From contig JABAAB010000034.1 of assembly GCA_014238945.1 (NCBI GenBank), positions 1-40,672 on the forward strand: DNA of 40,672 nucleotides, given 5' to 3'. Source of the DNA: Lysobacterales bacterium. GTDB taxonomy: Bacteria; Pseudomonadota; Gammaproteobacteria; Xanthomonadales; SZUA-36. The notes beneath the pieces are model-generated. The model saw only the letters and a program-made list of their open reading frames with translations, did not search any database and had not been told where the DNA came from. The position numbers and the translations under genes were made by a program. Of this stretch, positions 25,824 to 34,811 are shown one piece after another (position 1 is the stretch's first letter; every line of letters begins with the position of its first letter).

Positions 25824-27781
25824 GATGTTTGCTCCCGTTGCCGGATGTAGTGCAATGGTCCGCCCCGAAATGGTGCAAAGCCGGTACCAAAAATCATACC
25901 GGCATCGAGCACATCTGCATCCTCGACGATACCGTCGGCAAGCGCTGCCTCACAGGCATTGAAGTAGGGTTCCATCAGTTGTTCACTTATCTCATCCGTC
26001 GGGTATTGACCGGTGTCAGTGTCGGGTTTTTTGGCCTTGCCCTTTTCCCAGCGATAGAAGCCCTGGCCGGACTTGCGCCCCAGCTGACCTGCATCAATTT
26101 TCTGTTGCAGCAAGTCAGTTTCCTGTCGGGTGGAATCCCCGCCCAGCATGCTCAGGACCTTCATGCCAACATCCAGACCCACGGTATCGGCCAGCTCAAC
26201 CGGACCCATCGGCATACCGAACGACGTGGCAGCACGGTCCAGCACTTCAATCGGAATGCCCTGCTGTAAATGCATCTTCATGGCGTTGGCCATGTACACC
26301 GACAATACCCGGTTGACCAGAAAACCCGGCGTGCTCTTAACCGGTAATGGAAAGCGGTTAATGACACTGCAAAAAGCGGCTCCTTTTGAAATCTGCTCTG
26401 CCTCGGTCAGCTGGTCATAAACCACTTCGACCAGCGACATTTTGGCTACCGGATTGAAAAAATGAATTCCAATCAGGCGTTCAGGGTGCTTGAGTGCTGA
26501 TGAAATTTCTGCCAGTGGAATGGCTGAAGTATTGGTGGCGAGAATTGCACCGGCGCGTAACCGTGGTTCGATTTCGGCGAACAACTGACGTTTTACATCC
26601 ACATCTTCAAAAATGGCTTCAATGATGACATCTGCCTTGCCCACTCCTTTGCCCTCAACATCGGCTACCAGTCGACTAATCGCACCAGCTACCTTGGCCG
26701 GGTCTCTCAGCTTTTTTCTGAACAGGGACTTGGCCCGTTTGAGTGCGGGCTCAATATATTTCATCTCCCGGTCCTGCAGAGTGACATCCAGGCCCTGTAC
26801 AACACACCAGGCGGCAATGTCCCCCCCCATGACCCCGGCACCAATGACATGCACCCGGCGTACACTGATATCAGACTGCTTGCCAAACCCTTTAAGACGC
26901 TCCATGAGATTAAAAGCCCGGCGTAAATTCCTGGACGTGGGCCCGGTGATCAGCCTGCCAACACGCTCTGATTCTTCAACCATCATGCGCTGTGGATCAT
27001 CGCCATGCTTTTCCCATGCGTCGATCAGTTCATACGGGGCAGGGTAGTGATCGGGATTGGCTTTTGCCATGACCTGCTTGCGCATCATCTTTGCCAGCAG
27101 GGGGCGTACCGGAGCAAAATTTTGTAAGCGGGTAATATGACCGGGAGGTTTGCTCTTGCGGCGCTGTTTTATTGCACGACGTGCCGCCCAGCGCAGGGAG
27201 CCGTGCGGCCCCACCAGTTCATCGACCAGACCCATGGCCCTGGCGGCCGACGGCCTCAGGTTTCGGCTGCTGAGCATTAACGACATGGCATTGGATGCAC
27301 CCAACCGCTGAACGCTGCGGGCACTGCCACCGAACCCCGGGTAGATCCCCAGCTTGACCTCAGGGAAACCAAGCCGGGTACGTTCAACGTTGCTGGCGAT
27401 GCGGTAGTCGAAGGCCAAAGCCAGTTCGAGTCCTCCACCCAGGCAAAAACCATCGATGATAACCACGCTCGGAAAGGACAGGTTCTCTATGCGGTTAAAC
27501 AGGCGATGTACCCTGCCGATCCCCTCAGAGGCAATTTCCGGGTCGGTATAATCGTCGAATTCACGTATATCGGCACCCAGAATAAATGAACCGGGTTTAC
27601 CGGAGCGAAGCACCAATCCGGCGGGTGGTTCATTCTCGAGGCCGGTAATGATCGACTCTAATTCGGACAGCACGTCCAGGGAAAGACTGTTAACCCGCTC
27701 ACCATCGCGATCAATACTCAGCCACAGCACATTGTCAAGATCTGTGGTCCATTTCCAGTGTTTGAATTGCGTGTTGTCCAT
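25820..27781 (-). CDS. fadJ: Multifunctional enoyl-CoA hydratase/3-hydroxyacyl-CoA dehydrogenase FadJ
   Basis: This bifunctional enzyme hydrates enoyl-CoA and oxidises 3-hydroxyacyl-CoA. The N-terminal crotonase domain (about 1-200) has GGGLELALAFDYR with Glu119 and FPEVKLGIYPG with Glu141, the two hydratase glutamates. The dehydrogenase domain starts at about 308 with the NAD-binding GAGVMGG (314-320). Its catalytic His440 is in HFFNP, and the C-terminal domain contains the usual GFLVNRVL and GMPMGPVELAD. At 653 residues it is shorter than E. coli FadJ (714), with a compact linker. It heads a fadJ-fadI operon. Confidence 0.94.
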   Translation of the reverse strand: MDNTQFKHWKWTTDLDNVLWLSIDRDGERVNSLSLDVLSELESIITGLENEPPAGLVLRSGKPGSFILGADIREFDDYTDPEIASEGIGRVHRLFNRIENLSFPSVVIIDGFCLGGGLELALAFDYRIASNVERTRLGFPEVKLGIYPGFGGSARSVQRLGASNAMSLMLSSRNLRPSAARAMGLVDELVGPHGSLRWAARRAIKQRRKSKPPGHITRLQNFAPVRPLLAKMMRKQVMAKANPDHYPAPYELIDAWEKHGDDPQRMMVEESERVGRLITGPTSRNLRRAFNLMERLKGFGKQSDISVRRVHVIGAGVMGGDIAAWCVVQGLDVTLQDREMKYIEPALKRAKSLFRKKLRDPAKVAGAISRLVADVEGKGVGKADVIIEAIFEDVDVKRQLFAEIEPRLRAGAILATNTSAIPLAEISSALKHPERLIGIHFFNPVAKMSLVEVVYDQLTEAEQISKGAAFCSVINRFPLPVKSTPGFLVNRVLSVYMANAMKMHLQQGIPIEVLDRAATSFGMPMGPVELADTVGLDVGMKVLSMLGGDSTRQETDLLQQKIDAGQLGRKSGQGFYRWEKGKAKKPDTDTGQYPTDEISEQLMEPYFNACEAALADGIVEDADVLDAGMIFGTGFAPFRGGPLHYIRQREQTS

Positions 27782-27860
27782 GGGGGTCCCGGTTCGTTAG
27801 TGAAATATGAAAGTCATCATTACAATAAATATGGACAATTGGGCAACATGCAAGCTTCTC

Positions 27861-28457
27861 TCATGGCAGCATCATCCCTGCGCTGCGCAACATGTGGGCC
27901 GTTCGGATCAGCGGAAGACCGATCAGTGCCGTGGGATCATTGCTATTGATACGATCAAACAAAACGATGCCCTGTGCTTCCGATTTGAAGGATCCCGCAC
28001 AATCGTAGGGTTGTTCACGTTGCAGATAATGCTCAATTTCCACCCCGGACAAGAGTCTGAAATAAACACTCGTGTGATCGGTGTGGTGGTCAGAAAAATT
28101 GTTGGCCACGCACTGCACGGAAACCGCTGTAAGAAATTTGACCACCTGACCGGAGAAAGAAGCCAGTTGGGTAACGGCCTCCTGGTGACTTCCTGGTTTG
28201 CCTATGATTCGTTGGTTATGGACTGCCACCTGATCTGAACCAATGACAATGGCATTGCGCTCGCGTGTGGCAATACAGCGTGCCTTCTGGAATGCGAGAC
28301 GCTCCACCAGTTCATCAGGGGACTCACCCGGAACGGCCGATTCATCAATTTCCGGTGACTGGCAACTAAAGGGTGTGGCGAGACGCTGTAACAATAATTT
28401 CCGGTATTTACTGGTTGATGCCAGAATTAGATTTGCAGATGATGACTCCATATTCAT
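27861..28457 (-). CDS. yceF: Maf/YceF-type nucleotide pyrophosphatase
   Basis: Maf proteins hydrolyse non-canonical or modified nucleoside triphosphates. The YceF subgroup acts on 7-methyl-GTP. The family start LILASTSKYRKLLLQRL, the catalytic-region SDQVAV and CAGSFKSEAQGIVLF are present in order and match the YceF type rather than YhdE. The length of 198 is normal. It is divergent from yceD with 76 bases between them, the same neighbourhood as in E. coli. Confidence 0.92.
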   Translation of the reverse strand: MNMESSSANLILASTSKYRKLLLQRLATPFSCQSPEIDESAVPGESPDELVERLAFQKARCIATRERNAIVIGSDQVAVHNQRIIGKPGSHQEAVTQLASFSGQVVKFLTAVSVQCVANNFSDHHTDHTSVYFRLLSGVEIEHYLQREQPYDCAGSFKSEAQGIVLFDRINSNDPTALIGLPLIRTAHMLRSAGMMLP

Positions 28458-28471
28458 TTTTGTAGTAAAAT
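28442..28471 (+). promoter_or_regulatory. Possible promoter for the yceD-rpmF-fab run
   Basis: TAAAAT at 28466-28471 is a good -10-like box. ATGACT at 28442-28447 matches four of six -35 positions with an 18-base spacer. It lies at the start of the divergent yceF gene and 63 bases before yceD, where a promoter for the ribosomal/fatty-acid run is expected. The assignment rests on sequence match and position only. Confidence 0.35.
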
Positions 28472-28533
28472 GGTCCGTTTATGTTGGCTCGTGAACATAT
28501 GTACACGAGAGGCCAGTTGGGAATTGTGAAGCT

Positions 28534-29079
28534 ATGTCGCGGGAATATCCAGACTGGATTTCACCGGAACGTGCAGCAGAAGGCAAGCGCGAGTTCGGTG
28601 GGACCATTCCGTTAGCAGGTTTAAAACGCCTGGCAGGACTATTGGCTGATGTGCGTGGTGAAGCGTCGTTTGTCGCGGAATTCAAGCAGGATCCGGATCA
28701 ACGGGTTGTGATCCGTTTAAAGGTGCAAGCGGCACTGCCTTTGATTTGCCAGGCAAGTCTGGAGCCTTTCGACCAACAGGTGAAACGCAGCAGTGAGTTG
28801 GCTGTGATTACCGAAAACAGTAATCTGGAAGAGCTGCCGGATCATTACGATGCAGTAAGAACAGAGAATGGCCGGCTGGCGATTGCGAGACTGGTTGAGG
28901 ACGAGCTGCTGCTGGGTTTACCAAGCTATCCGCGTAAGCCGGGCGTGAAAAAAATTGAATATTCGACCGGCGGTCAAAAAACCGTCGTTGACGGACCGGG
29001 TGAATCCAATCCCGGCGCGGGGAAAAAGAACCCCTTTGCTGCATTGGGTGAAATGCTGCAGCAAAAAAAACAGAATTGA
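28534..29079 (+). CDS. yceD: YceD/DUF177 family protein (23S rRNA accumulation)
   Basis: The 181-residue protein belongs to DUF177/YceD, associated with 23S rRNA accumulation and almost always found next to rpmF. Recognisable parts are LAGLLADVRGEASFVAEF near the start, LPLICQASLEPFDQQV at about 70-85, and VEDELLLGLPSYPRKPG near the end. The C-terminal tail is lysine-rich with NPFAALGEMLQQKK, the usual end. It lies 30 bases upstream of rpmF. Confidence 0.92.
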   Translation: MSREYPDWISPERAAEGKREFGGTIPLAGLKRLAGLLADVRGEASFVAEFKQDPDQRVVIRLKVQAALPLICQASLEPFDQQVKRSSELAVITENSNLEELPDHYDAVRTENGRLAIARLVEDELLLGLPSYPRKPGVKKIEYSTGGQKTVVDGPGESNPGAGKKNPFAALGEMLQQKKQN

Positions 29080-29108
29080 GTTAACTATTGAATCAGGAGT
29101 AAATTATC

Positions 29109-29306
29109 ATGGCTGTACAAAAAAGCCGAAAAACACCATCACGGCGTGGAATGAGAAGGTCACACGACTCACTTAAAGCGCCCACACTGTCCGTTGACCC
29201 AACCAGCGGCGAAACTCATTTGCGGCACCATGTGAGTCCGGAGGGATATTACAAGGGTCGTAAGGTGATTGATTCTCCGGTTATTGACTTCGAAGACGAA
29301 GAATAG
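29109..29306 (+). CDS. rpmF: 50S ribosomal protein L32
   Basis: The 65-residue basic protein begins [20 protein letters not shown], the universal start of bacterial L32, and continues with a [20 protein letters not shown] segment. The zinc-binding cysteines of some L32 proteins are absent, so this is the zinc-free form. CAGGAG precedes the ATG. It sits in the conserved yceD-rpmF-plsX arrangement. Confidence 0.97.
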   Translation: MAVQKSRKTPSRRGMRRSHDSLKAPTLSVDPTSGETHLRHHVSPEGYYKGRKVIDSPVIDFEDEE

Positions 29307-29378
29307 CGTTACCAACCGCAGTGACCCTGCACCCGTCGGCATGATACCGGCGGCTGAAAATGGGTTCCGGTTTGACAC

Positions 29379-30410
29379 ATGGGTGATACCGAGAAAATTG
29401 TTCTTGCACTGGATGCGCACGGCGGTGATTTTGGGCCTGCGATAACCATTCCGGCTGCACTGGACGTACTCTCGCGGCAACCTCAGGTCGAAATTCTGGC
29501 CTGTGGAATTGCCGCGGAGGTGAATCCGCTGCTTGAACAATTTGGCTCAGCAAAAGGTATCGGCCGACTTCGATGCATAGAGGCCAGTCATTGTTTGAGT
29601 ATTGACGCCAGGCCCATTGAAGCATTGAGACGCGGCAGGGAAAGCAGTTTGTGGCTGAGCATGGAGCAGGTGGCTGGTGGCCAGGCGCATGCATGCATCA
29701 GCGCAGGCAGTACCGCAGCGATGCTGGCGCTGGGTGTGAAAATTCTGGGTTTGCTTCCGGGTATTGAGCGACCGGCTTTGATGTCACATATTCCGTCGGC
29801 GAGCGGTCGTACCAGTTTGCTTGATTTGGGAGCCAATCTGAACGTCAGCGCAACCCAGTTGGTACAATTCGCAATCATGGGTTCGGTCGCGCGATCAATG
29901 CAGGAGTCCGAACCTGCGAAGGTTGCATTGCTGAATGTGGGTCACGAGGACAGCAAGGGAAATGCCGTTTTGCAGGAAGCCCATGCGGTCTTGAATGAAT
30001 TGCCCATCAACTACATGGGTTTTATTGAAGGACATGATATTTTTGCGGGAAAGGCGGACGTGGCGGTTTGTGACGGATTTTCAGGTAACCTGATATTGAA
30101 GTCTGGTGAGGGGCTTGCACGGATGTTTTTTCAGCAATTGAAACTGGCACTTGAATCCAGTCCGAGAGCGAAACTTGGTGCGTTGCTGGCAGGGTCTGCA
30201 TTGAAGCGTACGCTGGCACGATTTGAGCCATCCAAGCATAATGGGGCACCTTTGCTGGGACTGCGGGGCGTGGTTGTCAAAAGTCATGGAAACGCAAACC
30301 GGGAATTGTTTGGCCATGCAATTTCAGAAGCTGCACTGGAAGCGAGAAGGCAGGTTCCAAAATTGATAGAGTCGATGATCAACGACTACTCCATTGAGGA
30401 AAGGGTGTGA
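29379..30410 (+). CDS. plsX: Phosphate acyltransferase PlsX
   Basis: PlsX converts acyl-ACP to acyl-phosphate for phospholipid synthesis. The 343-residue protein has the family opening [11 protein letters not shown] at about 9-19, followed by [13 protein letters not shown] and the GFVEGHDIF-type segment (here [20 protein letters not shown]). Its stop overlaps the fabH GTG start by four bases. The gap between rpmF and plsX (29307-29378) holds only a short imperfect hairpin near 29332-29353. Confidence 0.95.
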   Translation: MGDTEKIVLALDAHGGDFGPAITIPAALDVLSRQPQVEILACGIAAEVNPLLEQFGSAKGIGRLRCIEASHCLSIDARPIEALRRGRESSLWLSMEQVAGGQAHACISAGSTAAMLALGVKILGLLPGIERPALMSHIPSASGRTSLLDLGANLNVSATQLVQFAIMGSVARSMQESEPAKVALLNVGHEDSKGNAVLQEAHAVLNELPINYMGFIEGHDIFAGKADVAVCDGFSGNLILKSGEGLARMFFQQLKLALESSPRAKLGALLAGSALKRTLARFEPSKHNGAPLLGLRGVVVKSHGNANRELFGHAISEAALEARRQVPKLIESMINDYSIEERV

Positions 30411-31375
30411 AATATTCAAAAATAGCCGGTACGGGGAGTTACCTGCCGGAAAATTTAGTCACCAATGCCGACTTGGAAAAGGTACTCGATACCTCCGATC
30501 AATGGATACGTGGGCGCACCGGGATATGTGAGCGGCGGGTGGCCAGGGAAGACGAGACTTCGGGAGAAATGGCGGAGGTTGCTGCTCGTCGAGCCATGGA
30601 AGCAGCCGGTGTTGACCCCCAGGACATCGGACTCCTGGTGGTTGGGACCACAACACCTGACCTGGTTTTTCCCAGTACTGCATGTCTGATACAGGCCCGT
30701 CTGGGACTGCCGGATTGTGGGGCAATGGATGTAAATGCTGCCTGTTCAGGTTTTATGTATGCGCTGTCCGTTGCTGACAAGTATGTCCGTTGTGGTGATG
30801 TTAAACGTGCCCTGGTCGTGGGCGTCGACAAGCTCACCAGCATGATCGATTGGGATGACCGTGGCACAGCCGTTTTATTTGGCGATGGTGCAGGTGCCGT
30901 GGTTTTGGAAGCCGCGGATGAGGCCGGCATATTGTCCACGCACATCCATGCCGCTGGCCGGCATGCTGGTCTGCTCGGTGTTGATGTGGGTGTGAGTACG
31001 GGTTTCAAAGCGGAAAAACGTGGTGGTGTTACGATCAAAATGAAGGGCAATGAAGTATTCAAGGTTGCAGTACGGACTCTGGGACGTATTGTCGATGAGA
31101 CCCTGGCGCACAACCGGATGGATAAGTCAGACCTGGACTGGTTGATCCCTCACCAGGCCAATTATCGCATCATTTCCGCGACGGCAAGAAAACTGGGTAT
31201 GACAATGGACCAGGTGATTATCACCGTGGATAAACATGGCAATACGTCGGCCGCATCGGTACCGCTGGCACTGGATGAAGCCGTGCGATCCGGTAAGATC
31301 AAGCGTGGCGATATGTTGTTGCTGGAGGCCTTCGGTGGTGGATTTACCTGGGCTTCGGCCCTGGTAAAGTACTAA
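30407..31375 (+). CDS. fabH: Beta-ketoacyl-ACP synthase III
   Basis: FabH starts fatty acid synthesis by condensing acetyl-CoA with malonyl-ACP. The Cys-His-Asn triad is visible: Cys113 in [11 protein letters not shown], His in [10 protein letters not shown] at about 249 and Asn in [13 protein letters not shown]. At 322 residues it is standard. It starts at GTG 30407, which overlaps the plsX stop, so translation is probably coupled. Confidence 0.96.
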   Translation: MKYSKIAGTGSYLPENLVTNADLEKVLDTSDQWIRGRTGICERRVAREDETSGEMAEVAARRAMEAAGVDPQDIGLLVVGTTTPDLVFPSTACLIQARLGLPDCGAMDVNAACSGFMYALSVADKYVRCGDVKRALVVGVDKLTSMIDWDDRGTAVLFGDGAGAVVLEAADEAGILSTHIHAAGRHAGLLGVDVGVSTGFKAEKRGGVTIKMKGNEVFKVAVRTLGRIVDETLAHNRMDKSDLDWLIPHQANYRIISATARKLGMTMDQVIITVDKHGNTSAASVPLALDEAVRSGKIKRGDMLLLEAFGGGFTWASALVKY

Positions 31376-31394
31376 CGACCATACTGGATTGTAA

Positions 31395-32342
31395 ATGATA
31401 AAGACCGCATTTTTATTTCCCGGCCAGGGCTCCCAGTCCGTTGGCATGATGTCTTCGATGGCGGATGAATATCCGTTGGTCCGGGAAACTTTTGAAGAAG
31501 CCTCAACCGAGCTTGGCTATGACCTGTGGGCGCGGGTAAATGATGGCCCCATTGAGGAATTGAACAGGACTGAGATTACCCAACCGGCAATGCTGGTATC
31601 CGGTATCGCAACCTGGCGCGCATGGCGTGAGGCCGGTGGGGAATTTCCTGATTATTTTGCTGGCCACAGCCTGGGTGAGTACACAGCGTTGGTGGCCGCA
31701 GGCGTGATGAAATTCAGTGATACGGTGGGTATCGTTGCACAACGTGGGCGTCTTATGCAGCAGGCAACACCAGACGGTTCCGGTGCCATGGCTGCAGTAC
31801 TGGGTCTTGATGACCAGATTTTAAATGATCTGTGTGAGCAGGCTTCGAGCAACGGTGTTGTGGCTTGTGCCAATTTCAATGCACCCGGGCAGGTCGTGAT
31901 CTCCGGGGAAACGGCTGCTGTAGAGGCGGCTGGTGAACTGGCGCGTGAGGCGGGTGCAAGACGGGTATTACCACTACCGGTAAGCGTTCCCTCACATTGT
32001 ACGTTGATGACACCCGCTGCCACCAAGCTCCAGGAAGTGCTGTTGTCCGTGCATTTTTCAGATTCAATCGTTCCCGTAATACAAAACGCCGATGCCCGGT
32101 CGTATCCCGACGCAGAGCAGGTCAGGGAGGCACTCGCACGTCAATTGTGGCAGCCGGTCCGCTGGACCGCCTCGATCGGTAAGTTGTTGAGCCGCGATGT
32201 GACCCGGTTTGTTGAATGTGGGCCCGGCAAGGTGCTGGCGGGACTGAACAGACGAATTTCAAGACCCTCGGAAGTCATTGCCCTGCTTGGGCGTGATTCA
32301 ATAGAAAAGGCCATTGGGGCGGAGGATTCAAATGACACATGA
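31395..32342 (+). CDS. fabD: Malonyl-CoA:ACP transacylase
   Basis: FabD loads malonyl groups onto ACP. The FPGQGSQ motif is at 8-14, the nucleophile Ser92 is in GHSLGEYTAL, and His202 is in VPSHCTLM. At 315 residues the length is normal. Its last bases overlap the fabG start by 11 bases. Confidence 0.96.
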   Translation: MIKTAFLFPGQGSQSVGMMSSMADEYPLVRETFEEASTELGYDLWARVNDGPIEELNRTEITQPAMLVSGIATWRAWREAGGEFPDYFAGHSLGEYTALVAAGVMKFSDTVGIVAQRGRLMQQATPDGSGAMAAVLGLDDQILNDLCEQASSNGVVACANFNAPGQVVISGETAAVEAAGELAREAGARRVLPLPVSVPSHCTLMTPAATKLQEVLLSVHFSDSIVPVIQNADARSYPDAEQVREALARQLWQPVRWTASIGKLLSRDVTRFVECGPGKVLAGLNRRISRPSEVIALLGRDSIEKAIGAEDSNDT

Positions 32343-33072
32343 ATTGCAGGGCCAGGTGGCCCTGGTAACCGGTGCCAGCAGAGGCATAGGTGCGTGCATT
32401 GCAGACCAGCTTGCAGCATCGGGGTGCACCGTTTTTGGAACAGCAACCACCGAAGCCGGAGCTCAAGCCATCAGCGCTCGTGGTGTTGAGGGATTGACCG
32501 GTATGGCGCTCGATGTCAATGATGCCGGTGCCATCGGTTCGGTTTTGTCCGCGATCAATAAACAAGTTGCTGCGCCCACCATCCTGGTGAACAATGCGGG
32601 CGTTACCCGTGACCAGTTACTTCTGCGTATGAGTGAAGAGGACTGGGATAAGGTTCTGGGCACCAACCTGCGTTCGGTCTATCGTCTGTCAAAGGCCTGC
32701 CTGCGAGGCATGATGAAGGCCCGCAGCGGCAGGATCATCAGTATTGGTTCAGTTGTAGGTTCAATTGGTAATTCAGGCCAGGCAAATTACGCCGCAGCGA
32801 AGGCAGGAATGATGGGGTTTTCGCGCTCGCTGGCACGTGAGGTTGGTTCCAGGGGCATTACCGTAAACGTGGTAGCTCCGGGGTTTATTGACACCGATAT
32901 GACCCGTCAACTCAATGATGCCCAACGCGAGGCCATGCTGAAGGATATACCGTTAAAGCGCCTGGGTGATGCCTCAGATATCGCCCACATGGTATCCTTT
33001 CTTGCATCACCCGCGGCGGCCTATATCACCGGTCAGACGATACACGTTAACGGTGGAATGCATGTGACTTGA
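32332..33072 (+). CDS. fabG: 3-oxoacyl-ACP reductase
   Basis: FabG is the NADPH-dependent short-chain dehydrogenase of fatty acid elongation. The 246-residue protein has the cofactor loop TGASRGIG at about 13-20, NNAG at 87-90 and the catalytic Ser140-Tyr153-Lys157 set in SIGSVVGSIG and NYAAAKAG. I chose ATG 32332 over an upstream in-frame TTG because GGAG lies eight bases before it and the resulting N-terminus is standard. The start lies inside the fabD 3' end. Confidence 0.96.
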   Translation: MTHELQGQVALVTGASRGIGACIADQLAASGCTVFGTATTEAGAQAISARGVEGLTGMALDVNDAGAIGSVLSAINKQVAAPTILVNNAGVTRDQLLLRMSEEDWDKVLGTNLRSVYRLSKACLRGMMKARSGRIISIGSVVGSIGNSGQANYAAAKAGMMGFSRSLAREVGSRGITVNVVAPGFIDTDMTRQLNDAQREAMLKDIPLKRLGDASDIAHMVSFLASPAAAYITGQTIHVNGGMHVT

Positions 33073-33091
33073 AACGTGGTGGGTCACGTTT
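33072..33091 (+). other. Perfect hairpin directly after fabG
   Basis: AAACGTG at 33072-33078 and CACGTTT at 33085-33091 form a seven-base perfect inverted repeat around a six-base loop, starting in the last base of the fabG stop. There is no T run after it, so it is more likely an RNA-stabilising or processing hairpin between fabG and acpP than a terminator. The gap 33092-33224 also holds a 31-codon frame (33114-33209) with an AGGA before its ATG and the acpP promoter candidate. Confidence 0.4.
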
Positions 33092-33157
33092 AATTGAATA
33101 GAAATAGGAATATATGAGTGCTGTCTGTGAACACATACGGCAGCGAATAGTACTAAA

Positions 33158-33187
33158 CTGGCAGACAGGCCGCAGTTTCATTAAAAT
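33158..33187 (+). promoter_or_regulatory. Possible acpP promoter
   Basis: TAAAAT at 33182-33187 preceded by CTGGCA (four of six -35 matches) with an 18-base spacer lies 38 bases before the acpP ATG. acpP commonly has its own strong promoter in Gammaproteobacteria, which fits. The match is modest. Confidence 0.35.
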
Positions 33188-33224
33188 AGCGGCTCTGTGT
33201 CACACTTAAAGGAATCATTATAAA

Positions 33225-33461
33225 ATGAGTAGCATTGAAGAACGCGTTCAGAAAATCGTTATTGAGCAACTGGGTGTTAAAGAAGAGGAAGTTACCGCAA
33301 ACGCCTCTTTTGTTGATGATCTCGGTGCAGATTCTCTGGATACGGTTGAATTGGTTATGGCACTTGAAGAAGAGTTTGAGTGTGAAATTCCAGACGAGGA
33401 AGCGGAAAAAATCACCAGCGTTCAGCAGGCTATTGATTACATCAATTCCACCAACAGCTGA
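33225..33461 (+). CDS. acpP: Acyl carrier protein
   Basis: The 78-residue acidic protein is a standard ACP. The phosphopantetheine attachment site is Ser37 in [19 protein letters not shown]. It carries growing acyl chains for the Fab enzymes around it and for PlsX. AAGGA lies just upstream of the ATG. An intrinsic terminator-like hairpin follows the stop. Confidence 0.98.
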   Translation: MSSIEERVQKIVIEQLGVKEEEVTANASFVDDLGADSLDTVELVMALEEEFECEIPDEEAEKITSVQQAIDYINSTNS

Positions 33462-33487
33462 AGCTAAACACCTGAGAATCGAAACTG

Positions 33488-33520
33488 CGGCCGGCAAATC
33501 GCCGGCCGTTGTCCTTTTCA
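33488..33520 (+). terminator. Strong hairpin after acpP
   Basis: CGGCCGGC at 33488-33495 pairs perfectly with GCCGGCCG at 33501-33508 around a five-base loop, followed by TTGTCCTTTTC. The stem is strong and the T tract interrupted. It probably terminates part of the acpP transcripts, keeping ACP expression higher than that of fabF downstream. Confidence 0.6.
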
Positions 33521-33548
33521 ATAATTCATTATTGTTTTGAGGTTTTAA

Positions 33549-34799
33549 ATGTCGCAACGTCGAGTTGTAGTTACCGGTATGGGTGTCGTCTCACCCGTTG
33601 GTAGCACTATTGATTCTGCCTGGGACGCCATCTGCAATGGCCGCAGTGGTATCAGGTCGATTACCGAGTTTGACGCGTCTGCGCTCAAAACCCGGATAGC
33701 AGGCGAAGTCATTGATTTCGACCACACTGACTATCTGGCGACTAGGGATGCAAAGCGTATGGACAAATTTGTCCATTACGGTTACGCAGCGGCCGTGGAC
33801 GCATTGGGCGATGCAGGATTGCTTGCTGAGGATTCTTCTTATGATCCGGAGCGGATTGGTTGTGCTCTGGGCTCAGGCATAGGGGGTATTGCAACGATCG
33901 AGAGGACCACCGAAGCCTATTTGAAAGGCGGTCCGCGCAAGGTCAGTCCATTTTTCATACCGGGGTCAATAATCAACATGATCGGTGGCTTTCTATCCAT
34001 CCGTCACAATATCCAGGGGCCGAACATCGCCATAGTAACCGCCTGTAGCACGGCGACCCACAACATGGGCTCGGCGACCCGTATGATCCAGTATGGTGAA
34101 GCAGATGTCATGGTGGCGGGTGGCGCTGAATATGCGACTTCACCAACCGCAATGAGTGGTTTCACCTCAGCGCGTGCCATGTCCACACGTAATGACGAAC
34201 CCGGTCTGGCCAGCCGGCCATGGGATGATCAGCGTGACGGCTTTGTGCTCTCCAACGGGGCCGGTGTAGTCATCCTGGAAGAGCTGGAGCATGCCAAGCG
34301 GCGTGGCGCAAATATTTATGGTGAGGTTACCGGTTTCGGGATGAGTGGTGATGCCTTTCACATGACATCACCACCCGAGGATGGCTCTGGTGCCGCACGT
34401 TGTATGAACACTGCCATGCGTGATGCCGGTACCAATCCGCAGGATGTGGATTATATAAATGCCCATGGAACATCCACACCACTGGGTGACCTGGCTGAAA
34501 CCACCGCTGTGAAAACATCGTTTGGAGACCACGCATACCAACTGGCGGTCAGTTCAACCAAATCGATGACGGGTCATTTGCTCGGTGCAGCGGGTGGCAT
34601 TGAAGCCATATTCAGTCTGCTCAGCATTCGTGACGGGATCATCCCTCCAACGATCAACCTGGATACGCCGAGTGATGGATGTGATCTTGACTACGTGCCG
34701 AATACGGCCCGTGAACAAAAGGTACGGACTGCCATTTCAAACTCGTTTGGATTTGGCGGTACCAACGGCAGTCTGGTGTTCCGTAAATTTGACGGCTAG
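33549..34799 (+). CDS. fabF: Beta-ketoacyl-ACP synthase II
   Basis: FabF elongates acyl-ACP chains. The 416-residue protein has nucleophile Cys166 in VTACSTATHNMG, the two catalytic histidines in NAHGTSTPLGD and in SMTGHLLGAAGG, and the conserved GFGGTN near the C-terminus. Length and start are standard. It is followed after 12 bases by pabB. Confidence 0.96.
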   Translation: MSQRRVVVTGMGVVSPVGSTIDSAWDAICNGRSGIRSITEFDASALKTRIAGEVIDFDHTDYLATRDAKRMDKFVHYGYAAAVDALGDAGLLAEDSSYDPERIGCALGSGIGGIATIERTTEAYLKGGPRKVSPFFIPGSIINMIGGFLSIRHNIQGPNIAIVTACSTATHNMGSATRMIQYGEADVMVAGGAEYATSPTAMSGFTSARAMSTRNDEPGLASRPWDDQRDGFVLSNGAGVVILEELEHAKRRGANIYGEVTGFGMSGDAFHMTSPPEDGSGAARCMNTAMRDAGTNPQDVDYINAHGTSTPLGDLAETTAVKTSFGDHAYQLAVSSTKSMTGHLLGAAGGIEAIFSLLSIRDGIIPPTINLDTPSDGCDLDYVPNTAREQKVRTAISNSFGFGGTNGSLVFRKFDG

Positions 34800-34811
34800 A
34801 CCGTAATCGCC

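Noticed and set aside
30499-31113. 204-codon frame antisense to fabH
   Set aside because: It is Ser/Thr/Arg-rich, typical of an antisense shadow, and lies wholly within fabH, whose catalytic residues are complete.
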